From Acidimicrobiales bacterium (lineage in GTDB: Bacteria; Actinomycetota; Acidimicrobiia; Acidimicrobiales; CADCSY01), in NCBI GenBank assembly GCA_030447125.1, contig JAUJLZ010000058.1:1-7182 (forward strand): a DNA stretch of 7,182 bases, read 5' to 3'. Numbering within the stretch: the first letter of the stretch is position 1; each line of letters opens with the position of its first letter. Shown piece after piece: positions 1 through 7,182 of the stretch. Below the pieces are notes generated by a model that searched no databases, was not told the DNA's origin, and saw nothing but the letters and a program-made list of their open reading frames with translations. The position numbers and the translations under genes were made by a program.

Positions 1-404
1 TCGCCCACCAGGTGCCAGCGGTCCTCGGGCAGCTCCTTGATGATCTGGCGGAAGGCGAACTGCGAGCGGAACAGTGCCCGAGGGTCGGTGCGGATCTTGC
101 CGAACTGCAGGAAGCGCACGCCGTCGGGGGCGGTGGCCGCGTAGCGCTCGACGGCGTCCACGGCGCTGAGCCCGGCCCGGAGCCGGTAGCGGGGACCCTC
201 TTCCTCATCCTCGGGCCGATCCTCGATGGCCTCCTCGGGCAGGGGGGCGTCGTCCCGGTCGAGGCCGAGGGAGAAGGCCAGGCCGGGCAGCGGATCGGAG
301 TCTATGGCCAGCACCGGCTGCCCGCGACGGGCGAGGAGCCGGGCGAAGGTGCCGGCGATGGCGGATTTGCCGGCGCCGCCCTTGCCCACGAACGCCACCC
401 TCAC
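1..404 (-). CDS. CooC/MinD/ParA-type P-loop ATPase, N-terminal part (runs off the left edge)
   Basis: The gene starts with GTG at 404 on the minus strand, and about 134 codons are visible before the window ends. Residues 7-14 read GKGGAGKS, a deviant Walker A with the extra 'signature' lysine (K8) typical of the SIMIBI/MinD-CooC-ArsA group. It is followed by the switch-like DSDP at 35-38, after a beta strand (VLAI). Family members are dimeric ATPases for metal-cofactor insertion (CooC), cell-division placement or DNA partition. The missing C-terminal part would be needed to choose between these. MRVAFVGKGG at the very N-terminus looks most like CooC-type maturation ATPases (inference). Residues about 50-70 form a very acidic insert (PEEAIEDRPEDEEEG) soon after the DSDP motif, which is unusual. 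A TGAGGA ribosome-binding site 7 bases upstream overlaps the stop of the propeller gene, so the two genes are probably one transcript and translationally linked. Confidence 0.85.
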   Translation of the reverse strand, partial: MRVAFVGKGGAGKSAIAGTFARLLARRGQPVLAIDSDPLPGLAFSLGLDRDDAPLPEEAIEDRPEDEEEGPRYRLRAGLSAVDAVERYAATAPDGVRFLQFGKIRTDPRALFRSQFAFRQIIKELPEDRWHLVG

Positions 405-411
405 GGTGCGT

Positions 412-417
412 TCCTCA
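412..417 (-). promoter_or_regulatory. Ribosome-binding site of the ATPase gene, overlapping the upstream stop codon
   Basis: On the minus strand TGAGGA contains both the TGA stop of the propeller gene (417-415) and a GAGGA Shine-Dalgarno core (416-412). The core lies 7 bases before the GTG start at 404. This fixes the ATPase start and suggests translational coupling of the two genes. Confidence 0.65.
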
Positions 418-1929
418 CACAGCCTCCTCAGGTTGATGGCCTCGGGATGGACGAAGAGTGAACCACGCCAGGGCGCCGAGGGCGAGCGCCAGCGCCACCA
501 CCAGGATCCACCAGGGAAAGCTGGGTGAGCCCAGGCCGGAGACGGTGGCGGCGAAGACGTCCTGGCGGCCGTCGGCGAGGCTGCCCAGACGGGTGTCGGT
601 CCAGGCGGCCGTCGCCCCCTCCTCGGTGCTGTCCAGGCCGACTCGGGTGCCGAAGTCGGCCCCGAACGTCTCGTCGAACACCGGGCCCACCGAGGAGTCG
701 AACGCCGTGGAGGAGATCCGTAGGTTGGTGAAGGAGGCTCCGCCGTCGTCCGAGGTGGCCAGATAGGCGTCGGTCATCACGTTCGCCGCGGGGTCGTGCC
801 GACGGTCGTAGAAGAGCACGTCCACGCGACCGCCGGGGGCGACGGACACCCGGGGCAGGTACTGGTGGGTGCCGTCGCCGTCGGGGTTGTCGTTGACCCG
901 CACGGCCGTGCCCCAGGTGGCGCCCCCATCGTCGGAGCGGCGCAAGAAGACGTCGTCGTCGCCGCTGGCGGCGGTGTGCCAGGCGGCGTAGAGCACCCCG
1001 TCGGGGCCGGCGGCGATCGAGGGGTGCTCGGGCAGGAAGACCAGGAACCGCTTGATGGGTACGATGCCCGACTCCAGCTCGATCCCCGGGATGAAGGACT
1101 GCCCGCCGTCGTCGGACCTGGTCACCACCAGGGCGAAGGGACCTTCGGCCGGTGGCCCTTCCAAGCCCTCGAAGTCGCGTCGGTCGTCTTTGAAGTCCTC
1201 GTAGAGGACCACCAGGTCACCGTCGCTGCTGATGACCGGGCTGGGCGCTCCCACCCGCTCGCGGGCGGGGTCGCTCACGGGCACGGGCGCCGAGAAGCTG
1301 GCCCCGCCGTCGATTGACCGGGAGGCGACGATCACCGCCGGGCCCACCAGGCGGTTGAGGGCGACCTCGGCCGCCTGCAGCCACACGATGTGGACGGTGC
1401 CCTCGGGATCGACGGCCAGGCGGGGTTGGAAGGTGAGCTCACCGGCCACCTGCACGGGGGCATCGATGGTGCGCCCGCCGTCGGCCGAGCTGGCCAGCCA
1501 CAACCGGGCCGGGGTGTTGCCCTGGCCCTGGAGCTCGACGTAGAGGACATGGAGGGTGCCGTCGGGAGCGAAGGCGACGTCGGGGGCGAAGGGACAGGGC
1601 ACCTGTTGGGGGGAGGCGGCGCAGGGCGGGGTCCCCGGGGGCAGGGGAAGGGTGGTGGGTTGCCAGGTGGCACCCCCGTCGGCGCTCCACTCCACCAGCG
1701 CCGAGAACCCGGGGCGATCGATGCGATGGGCCACCACCAGGTGCTCGGGCCGATCGGGATGGCGGACCAGCGTGGGGGAGTTGTTGGCCGTGATCGGGCC
1801 GGGCGGGTTGACGAGCACGTTGGCCCCCACCGCCGGCGTCGGCTCCCTCGAGGCCAGCACGACCACCGCCCCGATCAGCACGGCCAGGCCGACCACGACG
1901 GCCACCAGGGCCCCGAGCGCTCGCGTCAC
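415..1929 (-). CDS. Membrane-anchored Asp-box (BNR/sialidase-like) beta-propeller protein
   Basis: 504 residues from a GTG start. Residues about 4-27 are a hydrophobic signal peptide or anchor, and residues about 471-491 (from FPWWILVV) form a second membrane helix followed by a short, Arg-containing tail. The body between them should lie outside the cytoplasm. It carries six Asp-box motifs of the form S-x-D-G-G-x-[ST]-[W/F/I], at about residues 82, 148, 205, 272, 332 and 393, spaced near 60 residues. Each is followed by a strand pair ending in phrases such as 'D-V-A-F-A-P-D-G'. This is the pattern of a six-bladed sialidase-type propeller. I do not see the N-terminal F/Y-R-I-P arginine motif of true sialidases, so an enzymatic sialidase role is doubtful; a binding or scaffold role is inferred. 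It is the first gene of a leftward pair with the P-loop ATPase, 10 bases apart. The start is supported by AAGGA 7 bases upstream. Confidence 0.85.
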   Translation of the reverse strand: MTRALGALVAVVVGLAVLIGAVVVLASREPTPAVGANVLVNPPGPITANNSPTLVRHPDRPEHLVVAHRIDRPGFSALVEWSADGGATWQPTTLPLPPGTPPCAASPQQVPCPFAPDVAFAPDGTLHVLYVELQGQGNTPARLWLASSADGGRTIDAPVQVAGELTFQPRLAVDPEGTVHIVWLQAAEVALNRLVGPAVIVASRSIDGGASFSAPVPVSDPARERVGAPSPVISSDGDLVVLYEDFKDDRRDFEGLEGPPAEGPFALVVTRSDDGGQSFIPGIELESGIVPIKRFLVFLPEHPSIAAGPDGVLYAAWHTAASGDDDVFLRRSDDGGATWGTAVRVNDNPDGDGTHQYLPRVSVAPGGRVDVLFYDRRHDPAANVMTDAYLATSDDGGASFTNLRISSTAFDSSVGPVFDETFGADFGTRVGLDSTEEGATAAWTDTRLGSLADGRQDVFAATVSGLGSPSFPWWILVVALALALGALAWFTLRPSRGHQPEEAV

Positions 1930-1936
1930 GTTCCCA

Positions 1937-1941
1937 TCCTT
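1937..1941 (-). promoter_or_regulatory. Ribosome-binding site of the propeller gene
   Basis: AAGGA on the minus strand (1941-1937) lies 7 bases before the GTG start at 1929. The nearby ATG (ATGGGAACGTGA) is in another frame and stops at once. This supports the GTG start. Confidence 0.65.
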
Positions 1942-1948
1942 GGAGCTG

Positions 1949-1954
1949 ACTCTA
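1949..1954 (-). promoter_or_regulatory. Candidate -10 element for the propeller gene
   Basis: TAGAGT on the minus strand (1954-1949) fits the TANNNT form of actinobacterial -10 hexamers. A transcript starting about 7 bases on would have a very short leader beginning at the AAGGA site. I see no good -35 hexamer. The assignment is by motif and position only. Confidence 0.35.
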
Positions 1955-1999
1955 GACTCACGCCGCGGGTTGTGAGGGTGGCCGGTCAGAGCTTCCCGC

Positions 2000-2005
2000 T
2001 AGCGT
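2000..2005 (+). promoter_or_regulatory. Candidate -10 element for the PBP gene, implying a leaderless or near-leaderless mRNA
   Basis: TAGCGT fits TANNNT and ends 10 bases before the GTG start at 2016. There is no Shine-Dalgarno sequence between it and the start (TGCCCCCGTC). A transcript beginning within a few bases of the GTG would be leaderless, as is common in Actinomycetota. No convincing -35 is seen. Confidence 0.35.
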
Positions 2006-2015
2006 TGCCCCCGTC

Positions 2016-4409
2016 GTGGACATGGATGGAAAGGCCCGCACGTCCCATCGCCGAGGGCACGGGCGCGCCCCGCGCCTCCTCGGCGTCCTCGTCCTGGTCG
2101 GGTGCCTGACCGCGGCGAGCGCCGCACTCCTCGTCAAGGCCGCCGCCGGGGTGCTGCAAGCGGGCGAGACGGCGCCGGTCAGCGAGATCGACCTCAACCC
2201 CCTGCCCCAGCGATCGGTGGTCCTCGCCGCCGACGGCAACCTGGTGGCGGTGTTGCACCGGGAGCAGAACCGCAAGTCGGTGCCCCTGGCGGAGGTCCCC
2301 CAGGTCGTGGTCGACACCGTGCTCGCCGTCGAGGACCAGGACTTCTACCAACACGGCGGCATGAACCTCCGGGCGACGGCCCGAGCCCTGGCCACCAACG
2401 TCTCGGCCGGCGATGTCCTCCAGGGCGGCTCCACCATCACCCAGCAGTTGGTCAAGAACGCCCTGCTCAGCCCCAAGCAGGATCTCCAACGCAAGCTCGA
2501 AGAGGCGGTGTTGGCCATCCGCCTCGAGGACCAGATGACCAAGGACGGGATCCTCGAGCGCTACCTGAACACGGTGTACTTCGGCAACGGCACCTACGGG
2601 GTGCAGGCGGCGGCCGAGATGTACTTCGGCATGGGGGCCGACGAGTTGGGCCAGGGCGAGGCCGCCTTCCTCGCCGGTCTGATCCGCAACCCCATCGGTT
2701 ACGACCCCTTCGCCTACCCCGAGCTGGCAAAGGAGCGGCGCGACCTGGTGCTCGAGCGCCTGGTGGCCGTGGGCCAGATCGGTGCCCCCACCGCTGATCG
2801 CCTTCGCCGGGTGCCGGTGCCGAGCGAACGTGGCAACCTCGACCTGTTGCCCAAGCCCGAGGACTACTTCGTCGAGGAGGTCACCCGGCGCCTGCTCGAC
2901 GATCCCCGCCTGGGCGAGACGCAGACCGAGCGCTACAACGCCCTGTTCCTCGGCGGGCTGACGATCAAGACCACGCTCGATCCCCGGCTCCAGACCCTGG
3001 CCGAGGAAGCGGTGGCCGCCACCATCCCCGATCCTGGTGGAGAGTTCACCGCCTCGGTGGTCAGCGTGGAGCCGGGAACGGGCGCAGTGCGGGCGTTGGT
3101 GGGCGGACGGGGCTTCGAGACCGACCAGTACAACATCGCCACCCAGGGCGTGGGCCAACAGCCGGGCTCGTCGTTCAAGCCCTTCGTCCTGGCCACTGCC
3201 CTGGAGCAGGGCATCTCGCCGGCCTCGACGATCGACGGACGTGGGCCCTGCGAGTTCCCCAACCCCGGGGGCACGCCCGATCCCTACGAGCTGGAGAACT
3301 TCGAGGGCTCGTCCGGCGGCGTGCTCAGCCTCACCGACGCCACCCGAAGCTCGGTGAACTGCGCCTACGTGCGCCTGGGCATCATCGCCGGCCTGGAACA
3401 GGTGGCGGACACGGCGGCCCGCATGGGCATCACCACCCCCATCGAGCCCGACCTCTCCATGCCCTTGGGGACCAACGAGGTCCTGCCCGTCGACATGGCC
3501 GCTGCCTACGCCACCCTCGCCGCCGATGGGATGTACCACCAGCCCTACCTGGTCGAGGAGGTCATCGACCAGGAGGGCGACGTGCTCCTGCAGGGCGCCT
3601 CCGAAGGCACCCAGGCCATCTCAGCCGACACCGCTCGACTCACCACCGAGGTGCTCGAAGGCGTGGTCAGCAGAGGAACGGCGACCGCCGCCCGTTTCGC
3701 CGATCGGCGCCCGGCGGCGGGGAAGACGGGAACCACGTCGGAGTACAGCGACGCCTGGTTCGTGGGCTTCGTCCCCCAGCTGTCGACCGCCGTGTGGATG
3801 GGCTCTCCTGCCGGGAACGTGGCCATGGCCGACGTGGGCGGCATCCGGGTGACCGGGGGGTCCTATCCGGCCCGGATCTGGCAGGCCTACATGGGCCCCG
3901 CCCTGGCCGACCAACGCGAGGAGCCCTTTGCCGAACCGCCGGCTCCTGGACCGGCGACGTCGCTCCGCCTCGAAGGGGAGTCTCCCGCTCCCCGCGACCG
4001 GGGCGACGTGGCTGCCCCGTCGAGGTCGGGTTCGCCCCGCATCGAGCGGGAGGAGAGGGCGTCGGTGGCCGATGATGGCGACTCCACCGACGGGTCCCGC
4101 ACGCCAGGAGCAGGAGGAGAAGGCGGGGGTGGCGACGATGAGCCAGGAGTCCCGGCGCCCGGACGAAGCCCTGATCGGGACACCGCCACCCCTCGTGCGA
4201 CCACGCCGGCGCGCAGCGATCGGAACGGCCAGCCGCCGGCCACGGCTCCGCCCGACAACAGCGGTGGAGGTGGTGGAGGCGCAAGCCCCGGTGGAGGCGG
4301 GGGTACGCCGGACGACGGCGGCGGTTCCGGCGGCGGCGGTGACGGCGGCGGCGGCGGGAACTGCAACCCGCCGGGTTGGCCAGCCGACAACCCGCCCTTC
4401 CCTTGTTGA
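2016..4409 (+). CDS. Class A penicillin-binding protein (bifunctional glycosyltransferase/transpeptidase)
   Basis: 797 residues; polymerises lipid II into glycan strands and cross-links the stem peptides outside the membrane. A basic N-terminus is followed by one membrane anchor (about 20-45). Glycosyltransferase family 51 motifs appear in order: VEDQDFYQHGG (catalytic E106), QGGSTITQQLVKN (136-148), RKLEEA with E163, RYLNTVYFGNGTYGVQAAA (182-200) and EAAFLAGLIRNP (215-226). The transpeptidase domain has all three signatures: S385-S-F-K388, S446-V-N448 and K570-T-G-T. The C-terminal 160 residues are low-complexity, first charged and Pro-rich, then Gly-rich, and end in a short segment with Cys 783 and Cys 797. 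There is no PASTA domain. The start may be GTG 2016 or ATG 2022; the lack of a ribosome-binding site favours a leaderless transcript from near 2016. It leads a rightward gene group. Confidence 0.97.
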   Translation: MDMDGKARTSHRRGHGRAPRLLGVLVLVGCLTAASAALLVKAAAGVLQAGETAPVSEIDLNPLPQRSVVLAADGNLVAVLHREQNRKSVPLAEVPQVVVDTVLAVEDQDFYQHGGMNLRATARALATNVSAGDVLQGGSTITQQLVKNALLSPKQDLQRKLEEAVLAIRLEDQMTKDGILERYLNTVYFGNGTYGVQAAAEMYFGMGADELGQGEAAFLAGLIRNPIGYDPFAYPELAKERRDLVLERLVAVGQIGAPTADRLRRVPVPSERGNLDLLPKPEDYFVEEVTRRLLDDPRLGETQTERYNALFLGGLTIKTTLDPRLQTLAEEAVAATIPDPGGEFTASVVSVEPGTGAVRALVGGRGFETDQYNIATQGVGQQPGSSFKPFVLATALEQGISPASTIDGRGPCEFPNPGGTPDPYELENFEGSSGGVLSLTDATRSSVNCAYVRLGIIAGLEQVADTAARMGITTPIEPDLSMPLGTNEVLPVDMAAAYATLAADGMYHQPYLVEEVIDQEGDVLLQGASEGTQAISADTARLTTEVLEGVVSRGTATAARFADRRPAAGKTGTTSEYSDAWFVGFVPQLSTAVWMGSPAGNVAMADVGGIRVTGGSYPARIWQAYMGPALADQREEPFAEPPAPGPATSLRLEGESPAPRDRGDVAAPSRSGSPRIEREERASVADDGDSTDGSRTPGAGGEGGGGDDEPGVPAPGRSPDRDTATPRATTPARSDRNGQPPATAPPDNSGGGGGGASPGGGGGTPDDGGGSGGGGDGGGGGNCNPPGWPADNPPFPC
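4261..4363 (+). repeat. Gly-codon low-complexity stretch in the PBP tail
   Basis: Inside the PBP gene, runs of GGT/GGA/GGC codons encode blocks of four to six glycines broken by Ser, Pro, Asp and Thr (about residues 750-781). The coding strand has many closely spaced GG and GGG(G) runs. This is a flexible linker in the protein and a likely site of length variation or G-rich secondary structure in the DNA (inference). Confidence 0.7.
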
Positions 4410-4439
4410 GCGTCCCCTTGAGGTTGTCCCCCGGGACGC
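4410..4439 (+). other. Short inverted repeat between the PBP and zinc-ribbon genes
   Basis: GCGTCCC (4410-4416) and GGGACGC (4433-4439) form a perfect 7-base-pair stem with a 16-base loop, starting at the base after the PBP stop. There is no T-tract, so it is not a standard intrinsic terminator. It could be an attenuator, an RNA-processing or stability stem, or chance in GC-rich DNA. The gap to the next gene is only 42 bases, so read-through is still likely. Confidence 0.3.
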
Positions 4440-4451
4440 GCCGGTGAACAG

Positions 4452-5171
4452 GTGAGCACGCCCTCGCTCGAGGCCCTGCTCGTCGTCCAGGCCCATGATC
4501 TGGTCCTCGACCAGCTTCGTCACCGGCGGGCGACACTGCCCGAGCGGGAGGCACTACGGGTTCAGACCACCTCCTTGGCCGAGGTGGGCCGCCGTCTGGC
4601 CGACAACGAGGGGCGGGCCCACGAGCTGGAGCGAACCCAACGCCGCTTGGAGGACGAGACGGCGCTGGTGGTGGCCAAGGTGGTGGAGAGCGAGGGGCGG
4701 CTCTACTCGGGGGCTGTGGTCGCGCCGAGGGAACTGCAGGCGCTCTCGGCCGAGGTGGACGCGCTGCGGCGGCGCCAGCGACGTCTGGAAGACGACGTGC
4801 TCGAGGTGATGGAGGCCCGCGAGCCCGTCGATGCCGAACGTCGTCGCCTCGGTCAGGAGAAGGAGAGCGTTCGGAGCGAGGGTCAACGCCTGGCCGCGGT
4901 CCTGGCCGGCGGCGAAGAGGAGATCGACCACCTGATCGCCGCCGAGCAGGAGGCACGCGACCGCGTCGCCAAGGAGTTGCCCGACGATCTGCTCACCACC
5001 TACGACCGACTGCGCCGGCGCCTCGACGGGGTGGGGGTGGCCCGAGTCGACGGCGGCCGCTGCACCGGATGTCACCTCCACCTGTCGGCCGTGGAGCTCG
5101 ACAACCTCCGCCGGGCCGCCGCCGGACCTGCCGTCCGCCACGAGGAGTGCGGCCGGATCCTCGTCCCTTGA
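4452..5171 (+). CDS. Coiled-coil protein with C-terminal C4-type zinc ribbon (zf-RING_7 / Rv2229c-like)
   Basis: 239 residues from a GTG start. Residues about 10-175 are heptad-rich and full of Glu, Arg, Leu and Gln, as expected for a long antiparallel coiled-coil hairpin. The turn region includes the family-typical LYSGAVVAPRELQALSAEVD (84-103). The C-terminus is a small zinc ribbon: C204-T-G-C207, the LSAVELDNLRR linker, then H230-E-E-C233-GRILVP. The family normally has Cys-x-x-Cys in the second pair; here the first Cys is His, still a possible zinc ligand. The molecular role of this widespread family is not settled; nucleic-acid or protein binding is proposed from the fold. It lies 42 bases after the PBP gene, and its TGA overlaps the TTG of the next gene (TTGA). 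The ribosome-binding site is weak. The family assignment is firm and the function is unknown. Confidence 0.93.
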   Translation: MSTPSLEALLVVQAHDLVLDQLRHRRATLPEREALRVQTTSLAEVGRRLADNEGRAHELERTQRRLEDETALVVAKVVESEGRLYSGAVVAPRELQALSAEVDALRRRQRRLEDDVLEVMEAREPVDAERRRLGQEKESVRSEGQRLAAVLAGGEEEIDHLIAAEQEARDRVAKELPDDLLTTYDRLRRRLDGVGVARVDGGRCTGCHLHLSAVELDNLRRAAAGPAVRHEECGRILVP

Positions 5172-5668
5172 TCTTCTGGTTCGCCGGCATGGCGCTGGTG
5201 GCGGTGTGGGTGGTGTTCCGAGATCCCGCACTCGATCACCGCCTGGTCGTTGCCGGGGCCTTGCTTCCCGATGTCGTCGACGGGCTCTTGGACCTCTTGG
5301 GCGTCACCGGCCCCTGGCCGGCCCACACCCTGGTGGCCAGCGTCGGGCTCCTGACCGCGGTGATGGTGGCGACGAGAGGGCGCCGGTTGCGTCGGCGCCA
5401 GCTGCTGGCGCTGCCCATCGGGACCTTCCTCCACCTGATCCTCGACGGTGTCTGGGCTGCCGCCGAGGTGTTCTGGTGGCCGGTGCTGGGCACCGATCTC
5501 GGCGCCCAGGTCCTTCCCAGCGTGGCCAGGGGGCGGACCAACGTGGCCTTGGAGCTCATCGGCCTGGCCGCCTTGGTGTGGGCGTGGCGGCGCTTCCGCC
5601 TGGGCGAACGGGCACGGCGCAAGGTGTTCCTGCACACCGGCCGGGTGGGTCGCGATCTGGTGAGCTGA
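5168..5668 (+). CDS. Small membrane protein, DUF457/YdjM-like putative metal-dependent hydrolase
   Basis: About 166 residues if read from TTG 5168, or 159 from ATG 5189. It begins with a membrane helix (FWFAGMALVAVWVVF) and has two or three more hydrophobic stretches: about 54-68, 79-105 with the HLILD segment, and 125-140. It ends in a basic Arg-rich cytoplasmic-type tail. Polar residues in or beside the helices recall the DUF457/YdjM group: GALLPDVVD (D35, D38), PAHTL (H53) and FLHLILDGVW (H89, D93). These are candidate metal ligands. No substrate is known for this group and the match is by eye, so it could be another small integral membrane family. The TTG start overlaps the preceding TGA as TTGA, suggesting translational re-initiation. 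GTG 5147 is a further in-frame choice, but the GAGGA before it touches the codon. The gene ends 9 bases from the convergent pyruvate kinase stop. Confidence 0.65.
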   Translation: MIFWFAGMALVAVWVVFRDPALDHRLVVAGALLPDVVDGLLDLLGVTGPWPAHTLVASVGLLTAVMVATRGRRLRRRQLLALPIGTFLHLILDGVWAAAEVFWWPVLGTDLGAQVLPSVARGRTNVALELIGLAALVWAWRRFRLGERARRKVFLHTGRVGRDLVS

Positions 5669-5677
5669 ACGCCACGC

Positions 5678-7114
<1,437 letters not shown>

Positions 7115-7182
7115 CGGCGCCAGGCTAGAGGACGGGGCTTGGCCACGAACTGACCGCGCCCGGGACGGCGCATGGACGAGGC
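7115..7182. other. Right-edge non-coding sequence upstream of pyk
   Basis: Apart from the candidate pyk -10, I see no supported gene in these 68 bases. An ATG at 7172 on the plus strand could open a divergent gene, but only three codons are visible. Confidence 0.4.
7122..7127 (-). promoter_or_regulatory. Candidate -10 element of pyk, implying a leaderless mRNA
   Basis: TAGCCT on the minus strand (7127-7122) fits TANNNT and ends exactly 7 bases before the ATG at 7114, the spacing expected if transcription begins at the A of the start codon. There is no Shine-Dalgarno sequence in GGCGCCG. No good -35 is visible. Confidence 0.45.

Larger units (their letters stand above)
1930..2015. promoter_or_regulatory. 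Divergent intergenic region between the propeller and PBP genes
   Basis: These 86 bases must carry the start signals for both divergent units. They contain two CTAG-bearing -10-like hexamers, one for each direction, and a short direct repeat GACTC-TA-GACTC (1948-1959) that overlaps the leftward -10. Any regulator bound here could affect both units (inference). No riboswitch or terminator is recognisable. Confidence 0.5.

Noticed and set aside
12..461. Plus-strand open frame of 149 codons at the left end
   Set aside because: The minus strand encodes a convincing P-loop ATPase here; this frame is its shadow.
415..1929. Active exo-sialidase
   Set aside because: Asp-boxes alone do not make a sialidase; the arginine-bearing RIP motif is not visible, so only the propeller fold is claimed.
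796..2109. Plus-strand open frames across the propeller gene
   Set aside because: They are antisense to the six Asp-box repeats and show no recognisable fold.
1986..3539. Long open frame on the minus strand across the PBP gene (517 codons)
   Set aside because: It is antisense to the clear PBP motifs, its translation is rich in Gly, His, Arg, Gln and Val with no domain, and open antisense frames are expected in GC-rich DNA.
3667..4956. Minus-strand open frame of 429 codons across the PBP tail and the zinc-ribbon gene
   Set aside because: The product is almost all Arg, Pro, Ser and Gly, without any domain, and it lies antisense to two supported genes.
5069..5167. Upstream extension of the DUF457-like protein
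   Set aside because: The extra residues are Pro/Arg-rich and lie over the zinc-ribbon coding region; the hydrophobic domain starts only at 5168.
7172..7182. Possible divergent gene starting with ATG at the right edge
   Set aside because: Only three codons are visible and no clear ribosome-binding site precedes it.

Overview
The window is high-GC DNA that is almost entirely coding. It reads as chromosomal DNA of a high-GC Gram-positive bacterium (Actinomycetota). The evidence is the strong G/C bias at third codon positions, frequent GTG starts, TGA as the stop of all five complete genes, and an actinobacterial-type set of genes. An Acidimicrobiia-like lineage is my guess from the flavour of the proteins and is not proven by the sequence. 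I see no mobile element, CRISPR array, tRNA or rRNA.

Layout. Bases 1-1929 hold a leftward pair: a double-membrane-anchored Asp-box (BNR/sialidase-like) beta-propeller protein (1929 to 415), followed 10 bases later by the N-terminal part of a CooC/MinD-type P-loop ATPase that runs off the left edge (404 to 1). An 86-base divergent intergenic region (1930-2015) separates this pair from a rightward group: a class A penicillin-binding protein with a long Gly-rich tail (2016-4409), a coiled-coil/zinc-ribbon protein (4452-5171), and a small membrane protein resembling the DUF457/YdjM 'metal-dependent hydrolase' family (about 5168-5668). The last two overlap at their stop and start. A pyruvate kinase gene (7114 to 5678) converges on this group, with only 9 bases between the two stop codons.

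How they work together. The penicillin-binding protein builds peptidoglycan outside the membrane, and the propeller protein is also predicted to be displayed outside the membrane. The zinc-ribbon and DUF457-like genes are probably co-transcribed with or after the PBP gene. Pyruvate kinase is a separate glycolytic unit. I found no convincing new multi-gene system. The points most worth a second look are: the tetranucleotide CTAG occurs only three times in the window, each time inside a candidate -10 element just upstream of a gene; the pyruvate kinase has lost two usual monovalent-cation ligands; the zinc ribbon has His in place of one Cys; the PBP has a Cys-capped low-complexity tail; and an anchored propeller gene is paired with a P-loop ATPase gene.
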